Part shown: piece by piece, positions 10,851 through 23,000 of the stretch
Layout: each line of letters begins with the position of its first letter
Position numbering within the stretch: position 1 is the first letter of the stretch
Source of the DNA: Rhodamnia argentea
Lineage: Eukaryota; Streptophyta; Magnoliopsida; Myrtales; Myrtaceae
Assembly (NCBI RefSeq): GCF_020921035.1
Contig: NC_063151.1
Coordinates: 29,332,934-29,396,933, forward strand
Direction: 5' to 3'
DNA length: 64,000 bases
Made by a program: the position numbers and the translations under genes
Notes under the pieces: generated by a model
The model's input: the letters and a program-made list of their open reading frames with translations, nothing else
Database searches by the model: none
What the model was told of the DNA's origin: nothing

Positions 10851-13800
10851 GAAAGACAGAGCTCAAGTATGTAATTTTTCACTTTTCAAATTTTGAAACC
10901 TGCATTAGAGTTCAGCATCAGAATTTCACGACTGCCATCGTGCGGGCTGCAACAAGCTGCCGAAGTGCACTAAAACGAGAGTAGTAGCTATGAAGCTTGA
11001 AATGAATCGTGAGATGACTCTAATAAAAGAGCATGAATCATTTCAAAAGATTGTTAACGTAAGTGGAGACAAGGGGTGAGCCCTAGATCTAGAATGGTCG
11101 AGTGGTATCTGATGACATTTTGAATTATTAAATGGTGCACTCCTTTATAGCCAAAGAATGCTAAGGCGAAACCGTGGGGTCTTTATCCGAGTCCCGACAC
11201 TGCGAAAGATAAAGTGGACACTTAAAAATATATATCATATGTAATATGTACTTTTGTATTTATATTTCTTTTTGCAATTAGACAAATGCATGTGGGGGAT
11301 TTTGGCGGATTCAGGGCAACCAATGCAGTCAGTCGAACCCACATGAAGCGAGAGCTGCAGATGATGTTTCCATCGTCTGAGTTCTGAGTATTCAAACGAG
11401 GGTCCACCCTCCTCTTATCGCAAGAGCAAAAGTATCAGAAGCCCCTGCCCAATTTATTTCTTTTTTCAAGGAACAAAAGTATTGGTCGATCTTATTTTTG
11501 TTCTTTGGTTTTGAGAGAAATAGAGAGAAGGAAGGTTGAGGGTAAGGTACGGTCTTCAAATGGAAGACACAGGGATGGGTTGCTCCTTTTCGAGAGGGAA
11601 AAGATCCACAAAATTCTGAAAGGGCCGGCGAGATCTGTTGTCGGATCCACCTATACCTGAGCAAAAACTATATGGACACACCCACTCCGAAAAGGTCTGA
11701 GACTATTTAGTGCCATCTCCTCCGTCATTAGTTAAGAAGAAAAATTGCTATTGGGCCTACCGAATCGGATCGCGAGTGAAATCAGCCGCACCTAATCCAT
11801 GGGTCTATACTTCCTGGACTCATGTGCTGATGCCCCTTCTTCTGGAAACACGATGCGTTTGGTCGTCCGTATAAAACTCGAGATAGGGTATGTTTTATCC
11901 TATCCCGTGTTTGGTAGGTGTCCCGGATAGTATAATGTCGGATATAGGAGGGATATAATCCGGATAAAAAAATCCTAGGGGAGGGGGTAGGATAAGGTCG
12001 GATAGGATTTCTCTTATCCGTCATATAAAAGTTAATTTTCTTGCCTCATTTGTTTCTATTTTCATTTTATTTTATTTTTTTGCAAAGAGGTTTGAAAATC
12101 TAATAAAATGTGTATATTTTCAAGTTTATTTTTTGTGTATGAGAACATTATTTTTATAGTAATAAGATCGGAATATTTCATGAGCATCACGTAGGGCATA
12201 TATGTCATTTATATTAATATACAGTTCTACCAAATGCAGGATAAGATAGGATATAAGAATATCCGATTTTAAATCCGTAGTTCACCAAATGATGAATAGG
12301 ATATGGCCAAATCCCTAGATTTCTTATCCTATCCTATCCAATCCTATCATGATCAGAAATCCCGACGACCAAACGCAGACGAAGTGTCTTTTGCTAAAGA
12401 AAGTTATCGTACCAATGTCAAGTAGTGTAAACTCAAAGCCCAAAGAAATGAGATTAAGCAATGTGCTGAGCTCATTGACGAGATCTTGGACCCCCTGGAC
12501 CCGAACGACGATTGGAACAAACAAAACCTGGGGAGGTGTGGGGAGTGTGAGGGCCCTCCTCTAAATGTAGCTACTTTACGTGCTGGTGGGTTCGTCGAGA
12601 AAGGGCCCCATCTGATTCTCGATGACGCCTGTAGCAATAAATAAATAAAAAAATCTCATCCTTCCATTACACTGCATGCAGATGCAGATACAGCTACAGC
12701 TGCGGCCTACTGCCACGTTGATATTATGACTTTTATCACGTTAATGCGTGGCTCGTATGCCTGTTGTACCCACCTCTTTCCACCACATTTCCCATTATGC
12801 CCTTACAGTTGGCCTGCTTTCTTTCTCGGGGTGAAAATCTAGGCGACAATAGTTTGATAGATGGCTACCTTATATCTACATATGGCGCATGATTCGCGAG
12901 ACAGTGGTAAGTAGATGGGATTGGGTGAAGCACAGTACTTCGATTCAAGCTCGATGATCGTGGTAGGACGATATTTCTCGCTGATTCTCGCTTCTCTTTG
13001 GCCTAATAAAAATCAAGCCATCCAGGTCAGGTCTAGCAAATTTTCGAAGATTTATTGGTGTAGCTTCTTGCCTTCAGGAAGATCCAAAATGACCAGGGAA
13101 CATAGCGTTTCTCAAACGACAAAAAAAAAAAACCACCAACGGGTCAAACCGATACAAACTCCAAGTCAACGAGCGCCCGAACCGGATGACCGGGTCGCCA
13201 AGTGTAGTGGAAACTGGAAACCAATGCAACTTCCTCACTCAGTGGCAGTGTCATCCTCGCAATTAATCGGAAAACGCGGGGCACATCTCTTGTGCAAAAC
13301 CACTTTGATTTTTTTTTTTGGTCCAAAAACCACTTTGATTGATTGAGATATAATGAGACTAATATCCATTTTCATGTCCCCGCCCACTCTCCATCTCTCT
13401 CTCGTACGCACAAGTTGATGCTCCTCGAAACGCTTTAGATCTGATACCACCAACGCGAGGACGATCTGTGTAAGCATTGCTCCGCTGCACGATGAGCTTT
13501 TTTGATTGCTACGACGGTGTTTTGCTTTCGGTGCATTCTCCTTCTCTCTTCTTCGTGATCCTCCGACAAAATGCCGCAGTTTGCTGTGTCCGAGTGGTTG
13601 TGATGTTGAACCAGATGTTGTTATTCATTGACTGTAGCTCCAGTAGCCGGGGATTCAGGTTTGCGTGCTGTGGTGTGAATGCGTTGGCCGCGGCGGATTA
13701 TCGAACACGAACAGTGTACTGGGTAGTTGAACTGGTGCTTGTGGAGTTGAGATCTCGTGGCTTTTGGTGCCGTCGGTTTCTGCACTGTTTCTGGATGGTG

Positions 13801-14382
13801 CAGTGCAGTCGCTTGACCGGTTGTGCCCCGAGTCTGAGTGAGGCTCTGTTATTTCTTTTCTTGGTTCGTGGGAATGTGGGAAGTACAAGAATGGAGGGAA
13901 TCGAAAATGGGGAGAAAAGTCGAACTTGTTGATGAATTATCATATTGCTGATAAGTTTCTGTTCTGAGAACTGACCAACGAAAGAACTATCGAATTTTTA
14001 ATCCCCATGGTCGGAGCTAGTTTCGAATATTCTTCGTTTTCTCTCTAGTGTATCATCTAATTTGCTTCCTGTCTGCTACTGTTTGGACTTGCAGTAGAGT
14101 TGGGGTTATCTTGTATCATATAGCAAGACACGATCACGTTAAAATCCCTGGAAATTACATCTTTCGAGATTATGATGGCACTTATTTTCGAACGTATCTC
14201 GAGTTTTTATCGATACTATTACAGAGCTTTTTAGGTGCTATAGCTGATCTGATGTTGTAAATTCATTGCTCGACCTTGGTCTAACACGCATTTGTATAAG
14301 TAAATAGCACAACGCAGATTGAGAAATGGTATTGATTCCTGCATTCATTCTGTGCTGCAGCTAGGTCCTGGTTGAAACCAAA
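10851..14382. other. Intergenic region TIG to MAP65, with MAP65 5' leader
   Basis: This interval holds the TIG 3' flank, a MITE at 11854-12377, and the MAP65 promoter and 5' leader. A leader intron probably ends at the acceptor tgtgctgcag (14360), because the ATG follows 22 bases later and no coding exon precedes it. Its donor is uncertain; the GTAAGC near 13468 is one candidate. Open frames around 13477-13943 on both strands show no family motifs and I treat them as non-coding. Confidence 0.55.
11854..12377. mobile_element. MITE-like element with TGCGTTTGGTCGTC ends
   Basis: The left end is tgcgtttggtcgtccgtat, and the right end is gacgaccaaacgca, its inverted counterpart, so the terminal repeats are at least 14 bp. 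Just inside each end lie copies of a GGATA/TATCC-rich word (tatcctatcc and ggataagataggatat), which makes the whole 524-bp unit foldable. The centre is AT-rich with no ORF of interest. The target duplication is unclear. Confidence 0.65.
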
Positions 14383-17300
14383 ATGGCAGCAACCGATGCT
14401 CATACCCCTCTTCTTGGGGAAATCACATGTGGTTCTCTATTGCAGAAGTTGCAGGTCCTCTAATATTCTCTGATATCTTTTAAAATTTTCATTCGTTCTC
14501 TTTCTGTTATGAGCGAATTAATTCTAATGGGATGAACATCATGTATTACTTTGCTGTTTTCTCCCTTGAACAAGCTAGTCGTACCCTTTTTTGGCAAACC
14601 TTGAATAAGCTTAGTTCATTTCATGAAACTGGAACAGGATATTTGGGATGAGGTCGGCGAGAGTGATGAGGAGCGTGATAAGAGGCTTCTTCAAATAGAG
14701 CAGGACTGCTTGGATGTGTATAAAAGGAAAGTGGAGCAGGCTGCAAATTCAAGGGCACAGCTTCTTAAGGCACTGTCAGATGCCAAAGTTGAGCTCGCCA
14801 GTCTTCTGTCAGCTCTTGGAGAGAAAAGTTCGGCTGGAATTGTGCGTACTCATGATTTACATTCATAGGCTTTGATTTTGTCCTTTTTCCCCCTTCCTCA
14901 GGTCAATTTGAATATGATTGTGAGAATATCACACTCCTCTTGGTGTTGTAGTTTTGATGTGTTATTCCCAAAGTAATGAGACTTTTGTTACATAATCTAG
15001 TTGGTATTGCAGCCAGGCAAGACTACAGGAACAATCAAGGAACAACTTGCAGCCATTGCTCCGGCACTTGAACTGCTGTGGAAGCAAAAAGAGGAAAGAA
15101 TAAAGGAGTTCTCGGATGTACAGTCACAGATTCAAAATATATGTGGGGAAATTGCAGGAACTTTGACTATCAACGATCAAATGCCTGCAGTGGACGAGAC
15201 TGATTTATCCCTGAAGAAATTAGATGAGTACCAATCCCATCTCCTAGAGCTTCAGAAGGAGAAGGTACAGCATGTACTCATCTCATTTTGATATGTCAGC
15301 CTATATGCACTCGGGTAGTCCTATCTGACTGCTTGTTTATGTGGCAGAGTGATAGGCTACACAAGGTGCTTGAATTTGTGAGCACAGTCCATGATCTCTG
15401 TGCCGTACTAGGGATGGACTTCGTCAGTACGGTTACTGAAGTTCATCCCAGCTTAAATGACTCAACTGGTGTGCAGTCCAAAAGCATTAGCAATGATACT
15501 TTATCCAGACTGGCTAAGAGAGTTGTAACGCTGGAGGAAGATAAGAAACAGAGGTTGCAGAAGGTAACTCAATTTAGTACAGTCACACAGTAGTTGATGT
15601 CAAGTTAGACTTCTACTTAAGTTGTTGAACCTGACTGATGCTGCATATCTTTCTTTGCGCTGCATTTATTCATCTGTGTGAATAAACATCAACATTGTGC
15701 TAGTTTCAATTTCTGAAAAATTATAGAGTAATCTTTTTTTTTTTCTGCAAGACGCGATCTGAGACAACTTTTTTCTTTTTTCTTGGTAAACAGATCTGAG
15801 AAATCTTGTTGCTTGGATCAACTCTAATTGCAGCACTAGTTAAGGGGTCCGGCCATTTAAGTCTTTAGTCTGTGGAGGCTGGCTTATGAGGAGTTTATGA
15901 GTTAAAAAAAGTCATACATAAATATAAGTTACCAATGACACGATTATGTTGTTGAGTAAGTCCTAGAGTGTTTCAGATTATGAGAAAAGACAAGGTAGAG
16001 AGAGCCACGATCCTCTCTGGTACTTTTGCATGTTCTTCAATGTCAAAGCATGTAATGACGTGTAAGAGCTCTTTGTCAGCTGTAGGTTTACCATCTGAAT
16101 ATCTTGCTTCTCTCTTCTTCCATTCTTTACTTTTTGTGTCATCCATTCCTACCATTGCAATCTAAGCATTGACGTGTGTTGTTACCGCAGCTTCAAGCAC
16201 TAGCTTCCCAGCTAATTGATCTGTGGAATTTGATGGATACCACAGAAGAAGAAAGAGCCCTATTTGACCATGTTACCTGTAACATAGGAGCATCTGTCGA
16301 TGAAGTAACAGTCCCAGGTGCTCTTGCTTTGGATCTTATCAAGCAGGTATAGTTTTTCCATTTCCTCGCAATAGGTATTCATAGTAAAGGGTGCTTTAAT
16401 TGATTTCTTTCTTTCTTTTTCAATGTGAAGGCTGCGGTGGAAGTTGAAAGGCTCGATCAACTTAAATCCAGCAGGATGAAGGAACTCGCTTTTAAGAAAC
16501 AAGCTGAGCTCGAGGATATATATGCTGGTGCTCATATAGAAGTAGATCCAGAGGCTGCCAGAGAAAGAATTATGGCGTTGATTGATTCTGGCAATGTTGA
16601 GCCTGCTGAGTTACTAGCTGACATGGATGATCAGATATCAAAAGCAAAAGAAGAAGCCATCAGCAGAAAAGAAATTCTGGACAAGGTTGAGAAGTGGATG
16701 TCTGCTTGTGAAGAAGAGAGTTGGCTTGAAGACTATAATCGGGTATTAATGATTAATGATTTAAATCTCTCTATCTCTGCTTGCTGGAACTGGTGCTCAT
16801 GCAGCATCTTTGTTCATTGTGCTTGCAGCAGACGCAACTGTGGCACAGGTTGAATGCTGAGAATGCTGAAGCAATGTTTTACTTTGGGAAAATGACACAA
16901 ATGGTTCCTGAATTTTAACACAAAGTGCAATGTGGCCCTTGAACTTTCAATTTGTTCAATGTGGTCCATGAACTTTAAATTTGTTTAATGTGGTCTCTAA
17001 ACTTTTGATACATGTTCAGAGACCACATTAAACAAATTAAAAGTTCAAAAACCCCATTGGATATTAGGCTAAAGTTCATGGACTACATTACACGTTGGGC
17101 CAAGTTTAAGGCCCATTTTTGTAATTATTCCTTTTACCTTTATGATTTATTAGATAAAACCATGCTCAATTTAGCATCTATGATTAGGGTAGTCATAAGA
17201 TTTGTCATTCTAGCCTTGTTACTTGCCAATTTGTTGTTGGAATGGACAAGAATTACAATTGCATCATCTCAAAAAATGGTTGATATGTCCTTCAAAAGTC

Positions 17301-18749
17301 CAATCTGCCACACTTGAGTACAAGAACAGATGGTCTTGAGCACAATAGTCACCTATCAAGACCACTGGCAAAAAATAACCCACTCACTAACACCAATATT
17401 AATTAAAGATAGTGAGTCTACCTGGGGAGATACTTATCCTTAGTTACCTCTTCAAATGTCGTAGTTAGTTAAAACAGATACTACCATTATTAAGTTGGGT
17501 AGGAATCTGCAGAATGATATTCTACTTGATACAATCCTTTAAGCATCTTGTCCGAGTTATTGCTGTGAGTTTCACTCATTTCATCACTCCTTCATTTACA
17601 GGATGATAACAGGTATAGTGCAAGTAGAGGTGCACACTTAAATCTCAAGCGCGCTGAGAAGGCCCGAGTTCTTGTCAGCAAAATTCCCGGTAGGTCATCA
17701 ATTAAGTTGAACATTCTAGATCTTTTGATGACATATAGAAGTGACGATGATTGAAGGACCACTGACAGAGAATGCCTTTGAATGAAGAAGGGTGATGTTA
17801 GCTCATATGTTTAGTGTTGTCAGATCTGATTTATTTTATGATCCATCATTTACAGGGATGTCATGTGAGGGGTCGTCCTTTATTTTGTCACTCCATGCCA
17901 TTGCAAAGTTTTGTCATGAACTCGATTAAGTTCTGGAGGGATGAACTGATGTTCTTCTGATTGCCAAGGCACTGTTAAGTCTGTCATTGCATAAAAGCGG
18001 TTTGCACTTCAGTTGATGTCAGTTGGAATTTGTTTTATATAGTAAAACAAATTCCAATTTAGTTACATATGATCACATAATATATCGCTTTGGAAACTAC
18101 AGCAATGGTAGTACTCTTGGTTGATCGGCATTCTTGTCTTGTAGCCTTGGTTGACAGTTTGGTAGCGAAAACCCGTACCTGGGAGGAAGATCGTGGTATG
18201 TCATTCATGTATGACGGCGTTCCTCTTCTTGCCATGCTTGATGAATATGCTCTTCTGAGGCATGAAAGAGAAGAAGAGAAGCGAAGATTAAGAGTAAGTC
18301 CGTAGATAGTGGATGCGTGTAATATGGCAAATGACTTTTTTTCGGATCAGTTACAAGCAAGGTTTTGCTTGGCCTGTGTTTAATGCTTGCTATGCAAGAG
18401 TAGTGATTTTCATTCAACCTTTGTCTGCATATTCTGAACTTTACAGGATCAGAAGAAGTTCCAGGACCAGCAAAGTACAGAACAAGAAGCCATTTTTGGG
18501 TCAAGGTCCAGTCCGGCTAAATCGACCAGTGGAAAGAAGGTGGTCGGTGCACGTGGAAATGGAGGTACCAACGGAACTCCTGGCCGACGGCTCTCTCTTA
18601 ATGCATCCCAAAATGGTGGCAGGTCCATCAACAAAGATGGGAAGAGGGATGACACAAGACCTGTTGCTCCAGTGAATTACGTAGCTGTATCGAAAGAAGA
18701 AGCCGCTTCCCATGTTTCCAGCACTGAACCAGTCCTAGTGTCTCCTTAA
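14383..18749 (+). CDS. MAP65-1: 65-kDa microtubule-associated protein (MAP65-1 type)
   Basis: Cross-links antiparallel microtubules in cortical arrays and the phragmoplast (PRC1/Ase1/MAP65 family knowledge). Nine exons: 14383-14454, 14638-14841, 15013-15264, 15348-15563, 16191-16346, 16431-16742, 17602-17689, 18145-18293 and 18447-18749, giving 583 residues; MAP65-1 is about 587. The N-terminal half is coiled-coil ([59 protein letters not shown]). The spectrin-like, microtubule-binding region follows ([13 protein letters not shown]-type helix, [11 protein letters not shown] at the exon 6 end, [20 protein letters not shown]). The C-terminal tail is basic and Ser-rich ([15 protein letters not shown]), where cell-cycle kinases act in relatives. 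The exon 8 acceptor at 18145 was chosen because it restores [12 protein letters not shown] in phase. The subfamily call rests on the N-terminus ([14 protein letters not shown]) and the conserved [12 protein letters not shown] near the end. Confidence 0.95.
16889..17140. repeat. Fold-back repeat in MAP65 intron 6
   Basis: The core is a hairpin: 16978-17002 pairs with 17014-17038 (24 of 25 bases) across an 11-base loop. Around it are repeated words of the type atgtggtccatgaacttt, in both orientations. The outer limits (about 16889-17140) are only approximate. Similar 'gtccatgaa' words recur in the AT-rich gap near 42330-42430, which suggests a dispersed MITE family. Confidence 0.6.
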
Positions 18750-19480
18750 CAATAGGTGTTCTGTAACTGCACTGCCGTTATCTGTATTTGCCGCTAAGAT
18801 TTGTGTAGAGTTGCAAATTGAGTAGAGAAAATGAGAGGCTGTGTAATTTATGTAAGCGTTGAATTCGTGCTCAGATGCAGGAAAATTTCAGTGGACTGTG
18901 GAGAAAATAATATCGTAGTTGACTCCTGCCTTTCATGGATCAGCGGTGTCTGGAAGTATATGCATGATGGAAAGCTTACTGCGAGTGGCCGTGTGCTAAG
19001 ATTCAACGGATTAGCAGATGATAGGTATCGGAACGATGACATTATGCGAGCAGTAGACCTGGAATTTCCCTTCTAAAATAAGGTGAGCATGTACAAACAT
19101 CAGAGGAAATAATTACAAATGCAAGCTTTAAAACTTGTCAACTTTGCGCAATTAGATTATTTTAATAAAAAATTTGTGCATTTAAATCTTAAAACTTATC
19201 ATTTAGAATTTGCAAGTTCATGCACTTTGAGTCCTTCCTTCCATCGATGGACCAAATTTACAAGTTTTATGACTTACAATGCTCAAAATGAAAATCTTAA
19301 GACTCTGAACAAAATCAACAAATTTTTAGGAGGTGCCCTATAATTATGCAGTATCAAACTGTGGAGGTATCTATTCTCCGTGGGTGCATACAAACCAAAA
19401 CGATGGTTTGCACCTCCAAGTTAATGTTTATATGCAATGTTCATACCTCGAAGTTAATGCTTATATACATTATCTTAAGG

Positions 19481-19735
19481 CTCCAAGCTCCGTTTGTTTC
19501 TCGAAAAATGGATGATATGAAAGATATATTCTTAAAAAAAAAAAATAGTGACTTGTATCGCTTACGAAGATTGAACGAACAAAAAATATTTATATTTTTC
19601 ATAAAATAATTAGAAATAAATTATTATTGGTGATTAAAATATTTTTATTAACTAGTTATTTCAAGCAATATAAGTGACTATTTTAAAAAAAAAATTCATA
19701 TAATTTATTTTTTGTAAAATAAATGGAGCCTCTAA
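19481..19735. mobile_element. Short hAT-like MITE
   Basis: The left end reads ggctccaagctccgtttgtt and the right end taaaataaatggagcc, so the inverted ends share GGCTCC followed by a (G/A)TTT(G/A)TTT word. The interior is about 80% A+T with no ORF. Ends of this style are common among plant hAT-derived MITEs; that class assignment is by resemblance only. Confidence 0.5.
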
Positions 19736-19985
19736 ATCTCCATGCATTAGCTGCCTCACTGTTAGAATCCTACAAAAAAAAATCTAATTATTATTAACAC
19801 ATAATCTTGTTTCATCAGCCGAATTACACAACATTAAGTTATGTAAGACACTCGGTTTGCTGCAATAATGTCTTTGCAGGCTCATAATTATTTACCTTCG
19901 AGCGATTGGCCTCGTAGGAATGGAATGAGCTTGAGATTTTGAATTAAAGCCACAGGAAGCGAGCAACGAAATTGATAGCCACGTA

Positions 19986-20006
19986 AGAGAGAGAGAGAGA
20001 GAGAGA
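19986..20006 (+). repeat. (GA)n tract in PPX 5' leader
   Basis: Uninterrupted alternating A/G dinucleotides end 87 bases before the PPX start codon. Such tracts in plant leaders can be bound by BPC/GAGA-type factors (family knowledge); here function is only inferred from position. Confidence 0.85.
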
Positions 20007-20093
20007 CGGTGGGCTCACAGTCTCGGATCGACGGGGTTCTTCTGGGGCTCCGGCGAAACTGAGCTCTGCGAGATAGAGGGGGCGAAGAAGGAG

Positions 20094-23000
20094 ATGTCAG
20101 ACCTAGACAGACAGATAGAGCAGCTCAAGCGATGCGAGCCCCTGAAGGAGTCCGAAGTCAAGGCTCTCTGCCTCAAAGCCATGGAAATCCTCGTCGAAGA
20201 AAGCAACGTCCAACGCGTCGACGCTCCCGTCACCGTAAGCAAAGCTCTCACTTCCTCCGCCCCCGCACTTTCCCCGTTTCTTTAGCTTCCCCCGCCTCAA
20301 GTTGAGCGTTTCGGGTCTCGTTTCGTTTCCCTCACCTTTTTCTTTTGGTTTCGAAGTCGTGGCTGCTGATGCTTTTGATGGGGGCCTTTTCGATCTAGGG
20401 CATTCTTCGGACTGTCTCGTGTCCGTGCTTGTTTAGGGAGCTCCGGCGGTCTATTAGGGCTTCTTCGCCTTTGTGGGACGCATATACCGTGTATTTCAGT
20501 TGATTGGTTGTTGTTGAGACGAATGATAATGAGTTCTACATGAGCGAGAGTGAACTGCGATTAAACAGATTTGCTAGTTGTTGGCCTGAATGATAACGAT
20601 GGATGGTTCACATTGCTATTGTGCTTTTTCCCTGCTGACTATCATATGGTAGGGCGTTGCCCTACAATCAGCTAGAGCAAGCTCAATCTGATTTGACTGT
20701 GAGACCTTTTATGGCCAACTGCTCTTTAGAATAGAATACACGTTGTAGATGTTCTTGGCATGAATGGATGAATGAATGCCCTTGTGGGTTTAAATATCTA
20801 ACCGCTGCTTTCCGCTCTGTAGATATGTGGAGATATTCACGGTCAGTTCTACGATATGAAGGAGCTTTTTAAGGTCGGAGGCGATTGCCCCAAGACCAAC
20901 TACTTATTTCTAGGAGATTTTGTTGACAGGGGATTTTATTCCGTCGAGACATTCCTACTTCTGCTTGCTTTAAAGGTTCTAAACTGTACTAGTCTCTCTT
21001 CTTGATTATGATTGTCTGGATATAATGGCTGCTCAATATAGTAATTTTTCTTTTTGCGATTTAGTTTCTCAATAGGAAGAAATTCTTAATTTACTAAATT
21101 AACTAGACTTAAGCAGCAATTTGTGGCATTACAGTCTTTCCACAGTCCTTAATGCAAACCCATTCCATTCACGGTCCTGATTCCTGTCAATGCAAACCCA
21201 TTCCATTCACAGGAATCAGGACATAAAATGGCAGCAATACTCAATTTCATGGTTGTAGTTTTTAAGAATGCTAAGCAGCGTTTCTGCTAAAGTTCAGACG
21301 AACTCCGCCTTGGATAGATGCAGTTCCAATTTTAGCGGTGAGTGCTAAGTCCAGATTAAAAGATTACATCAGATGTGGGCTCCTAACGGTCATATAGCTC
21401 TCAGTGATCTTGGCAACGATTTTGTCCTGGTTAGGTTCACTGTAGTAGAAGATTTTCACTATGTTATGAAGGAAGGACCATGAATGATCATGGACTATTA
21501 CCTTACAGTTCGTCAAGAGGATAAAGCTCTTTCCTTTTCAGTGATTAATCTAGTCTGCCTAGAGATCCAGATATTGTTGACGTTTTACTAGAAATATTTA
21601 TCTATTGATAGTAAAGAGGGGAGAGAATAACAGGACAAGGTCTTTTTTCTATGGTCTTTGTGCATACGCTTGGTTTTGCAACTGCAACGGCATTAGGTGG
21701 GGGGAACTCCCTCAAGTAACTAGTGAGATGAGGTTGTACCTTTCTCCCCAAGGGAAAATAAAGTAAAGTATGTCCTCATGCCTGATTTTCCTTTGTCAGC
21801 TGCATTAAAGGATTGAGGCATTATTTGGTGAAAGAATTTTTCTGTTGTAAGATGCTTCCTCAACACAAATCGCGTAATTTAGAGTATGTGAGTATGTTGA
21901 TCTTAAGAACGAATTGATGTGACTTAATCACCCTTCTTTCACCACGTCAGTCCTTATATTTTGTTTTGACAAAGTTCCTCTTCCATCAGGTGAGATACCC
22001 GGATAGAATAACACTGATTCGAGGGAACCATGAAAGCCGGCAGATCACTCAGGTTAAATGAATCTGTTCTCTTTGAAATCGATTTGAATATGAGTCCTTT
22101 TTCTAAATATTTTTGTCCATGCTCTTTTGATAGGTCTATGGCTTCTACGACGAGTGCTTGCGAAAATATGGCTCTGCAAATGTGTGGAGATATTGTACCG
22201 ACATCTTTGATTACTTAAGGTTTGTCTGTCATTTTTTTCACTCGGGTACTTCACCTGTCTGTGAGGAACTGAGGAGGTCAAATGAAAACGAAAACAAAAA
22301 GGCATAATTGCTTTCGTAAATAATGCAACAGGTTTGTTAGTCTAGGTGACACTCTGAATCCTCTAGTTCCAACACCCTATCCTTTGCACTGCATTTAGCA
22401 CATCGGAATCTATCACTAAGGTTAGAAAGTCATATGATCTACAGGTGCAAAGTGTAAATTTATATGAAATCTCTGGGTGCAAAGTATAGGGACTTGAAGA
22501 TCGTGCAAAGTGTGTTTTGAAACTAGAGGGGACAAAGTTGGGGATGGTTTTTGTAATTCCCCTCCTTTTTCTCTTTGTTTGCAGTGCAACCATAGGGGTT
22601 TGCTTGGTTACGTGTCGATAATTTTGGTTTAGAATGTAGTCGGTGGTTATGTAATGTCTGACAGAATTCTAACTCCAAACTTTTTCCCTTGACATGCTTC
22701 ATGACTAGTTTTTGTCTTCTTCCCCTGAGACCAGGCTAATGCGTATCTGAAATTCGTGTCGGACAATAATTTACTCTTTTGATCCCATCTTTTGAAATGA
22801 ACCTTTTATGGTGAAGGTAAATGAATTTGACTGGATGACTACCCCAATTTGGATTTTAGTTTGTCTCTTCTTGAGTAAGGTAAAGCATATGCATGCTAGT
22901 CATCTTGACTTGCTCGCAGAGTTATTCAATAACTATAGTTCCCACGGGTGATGCTTTTTCACGTAATGCAAAAGTTTACTCCCATTCCAATATTTCAGTA

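Noticed and set aside
13477-13943. Open frames of 80-150 residues on both strands upstream of MAP65
   Set aside because: Low-complexity, no conserved motif, overlapping on opposite strands, and located where a 5' leader intron is expected.
18100-18150. Alternative MAP65 splicing using a 5-base micro-exon (caatg) and an acceptor at gacag
   Set aside because: A single acceptor at 18144 gives [12 protein letters not shown] in phase, matching the family without a micro-exon.
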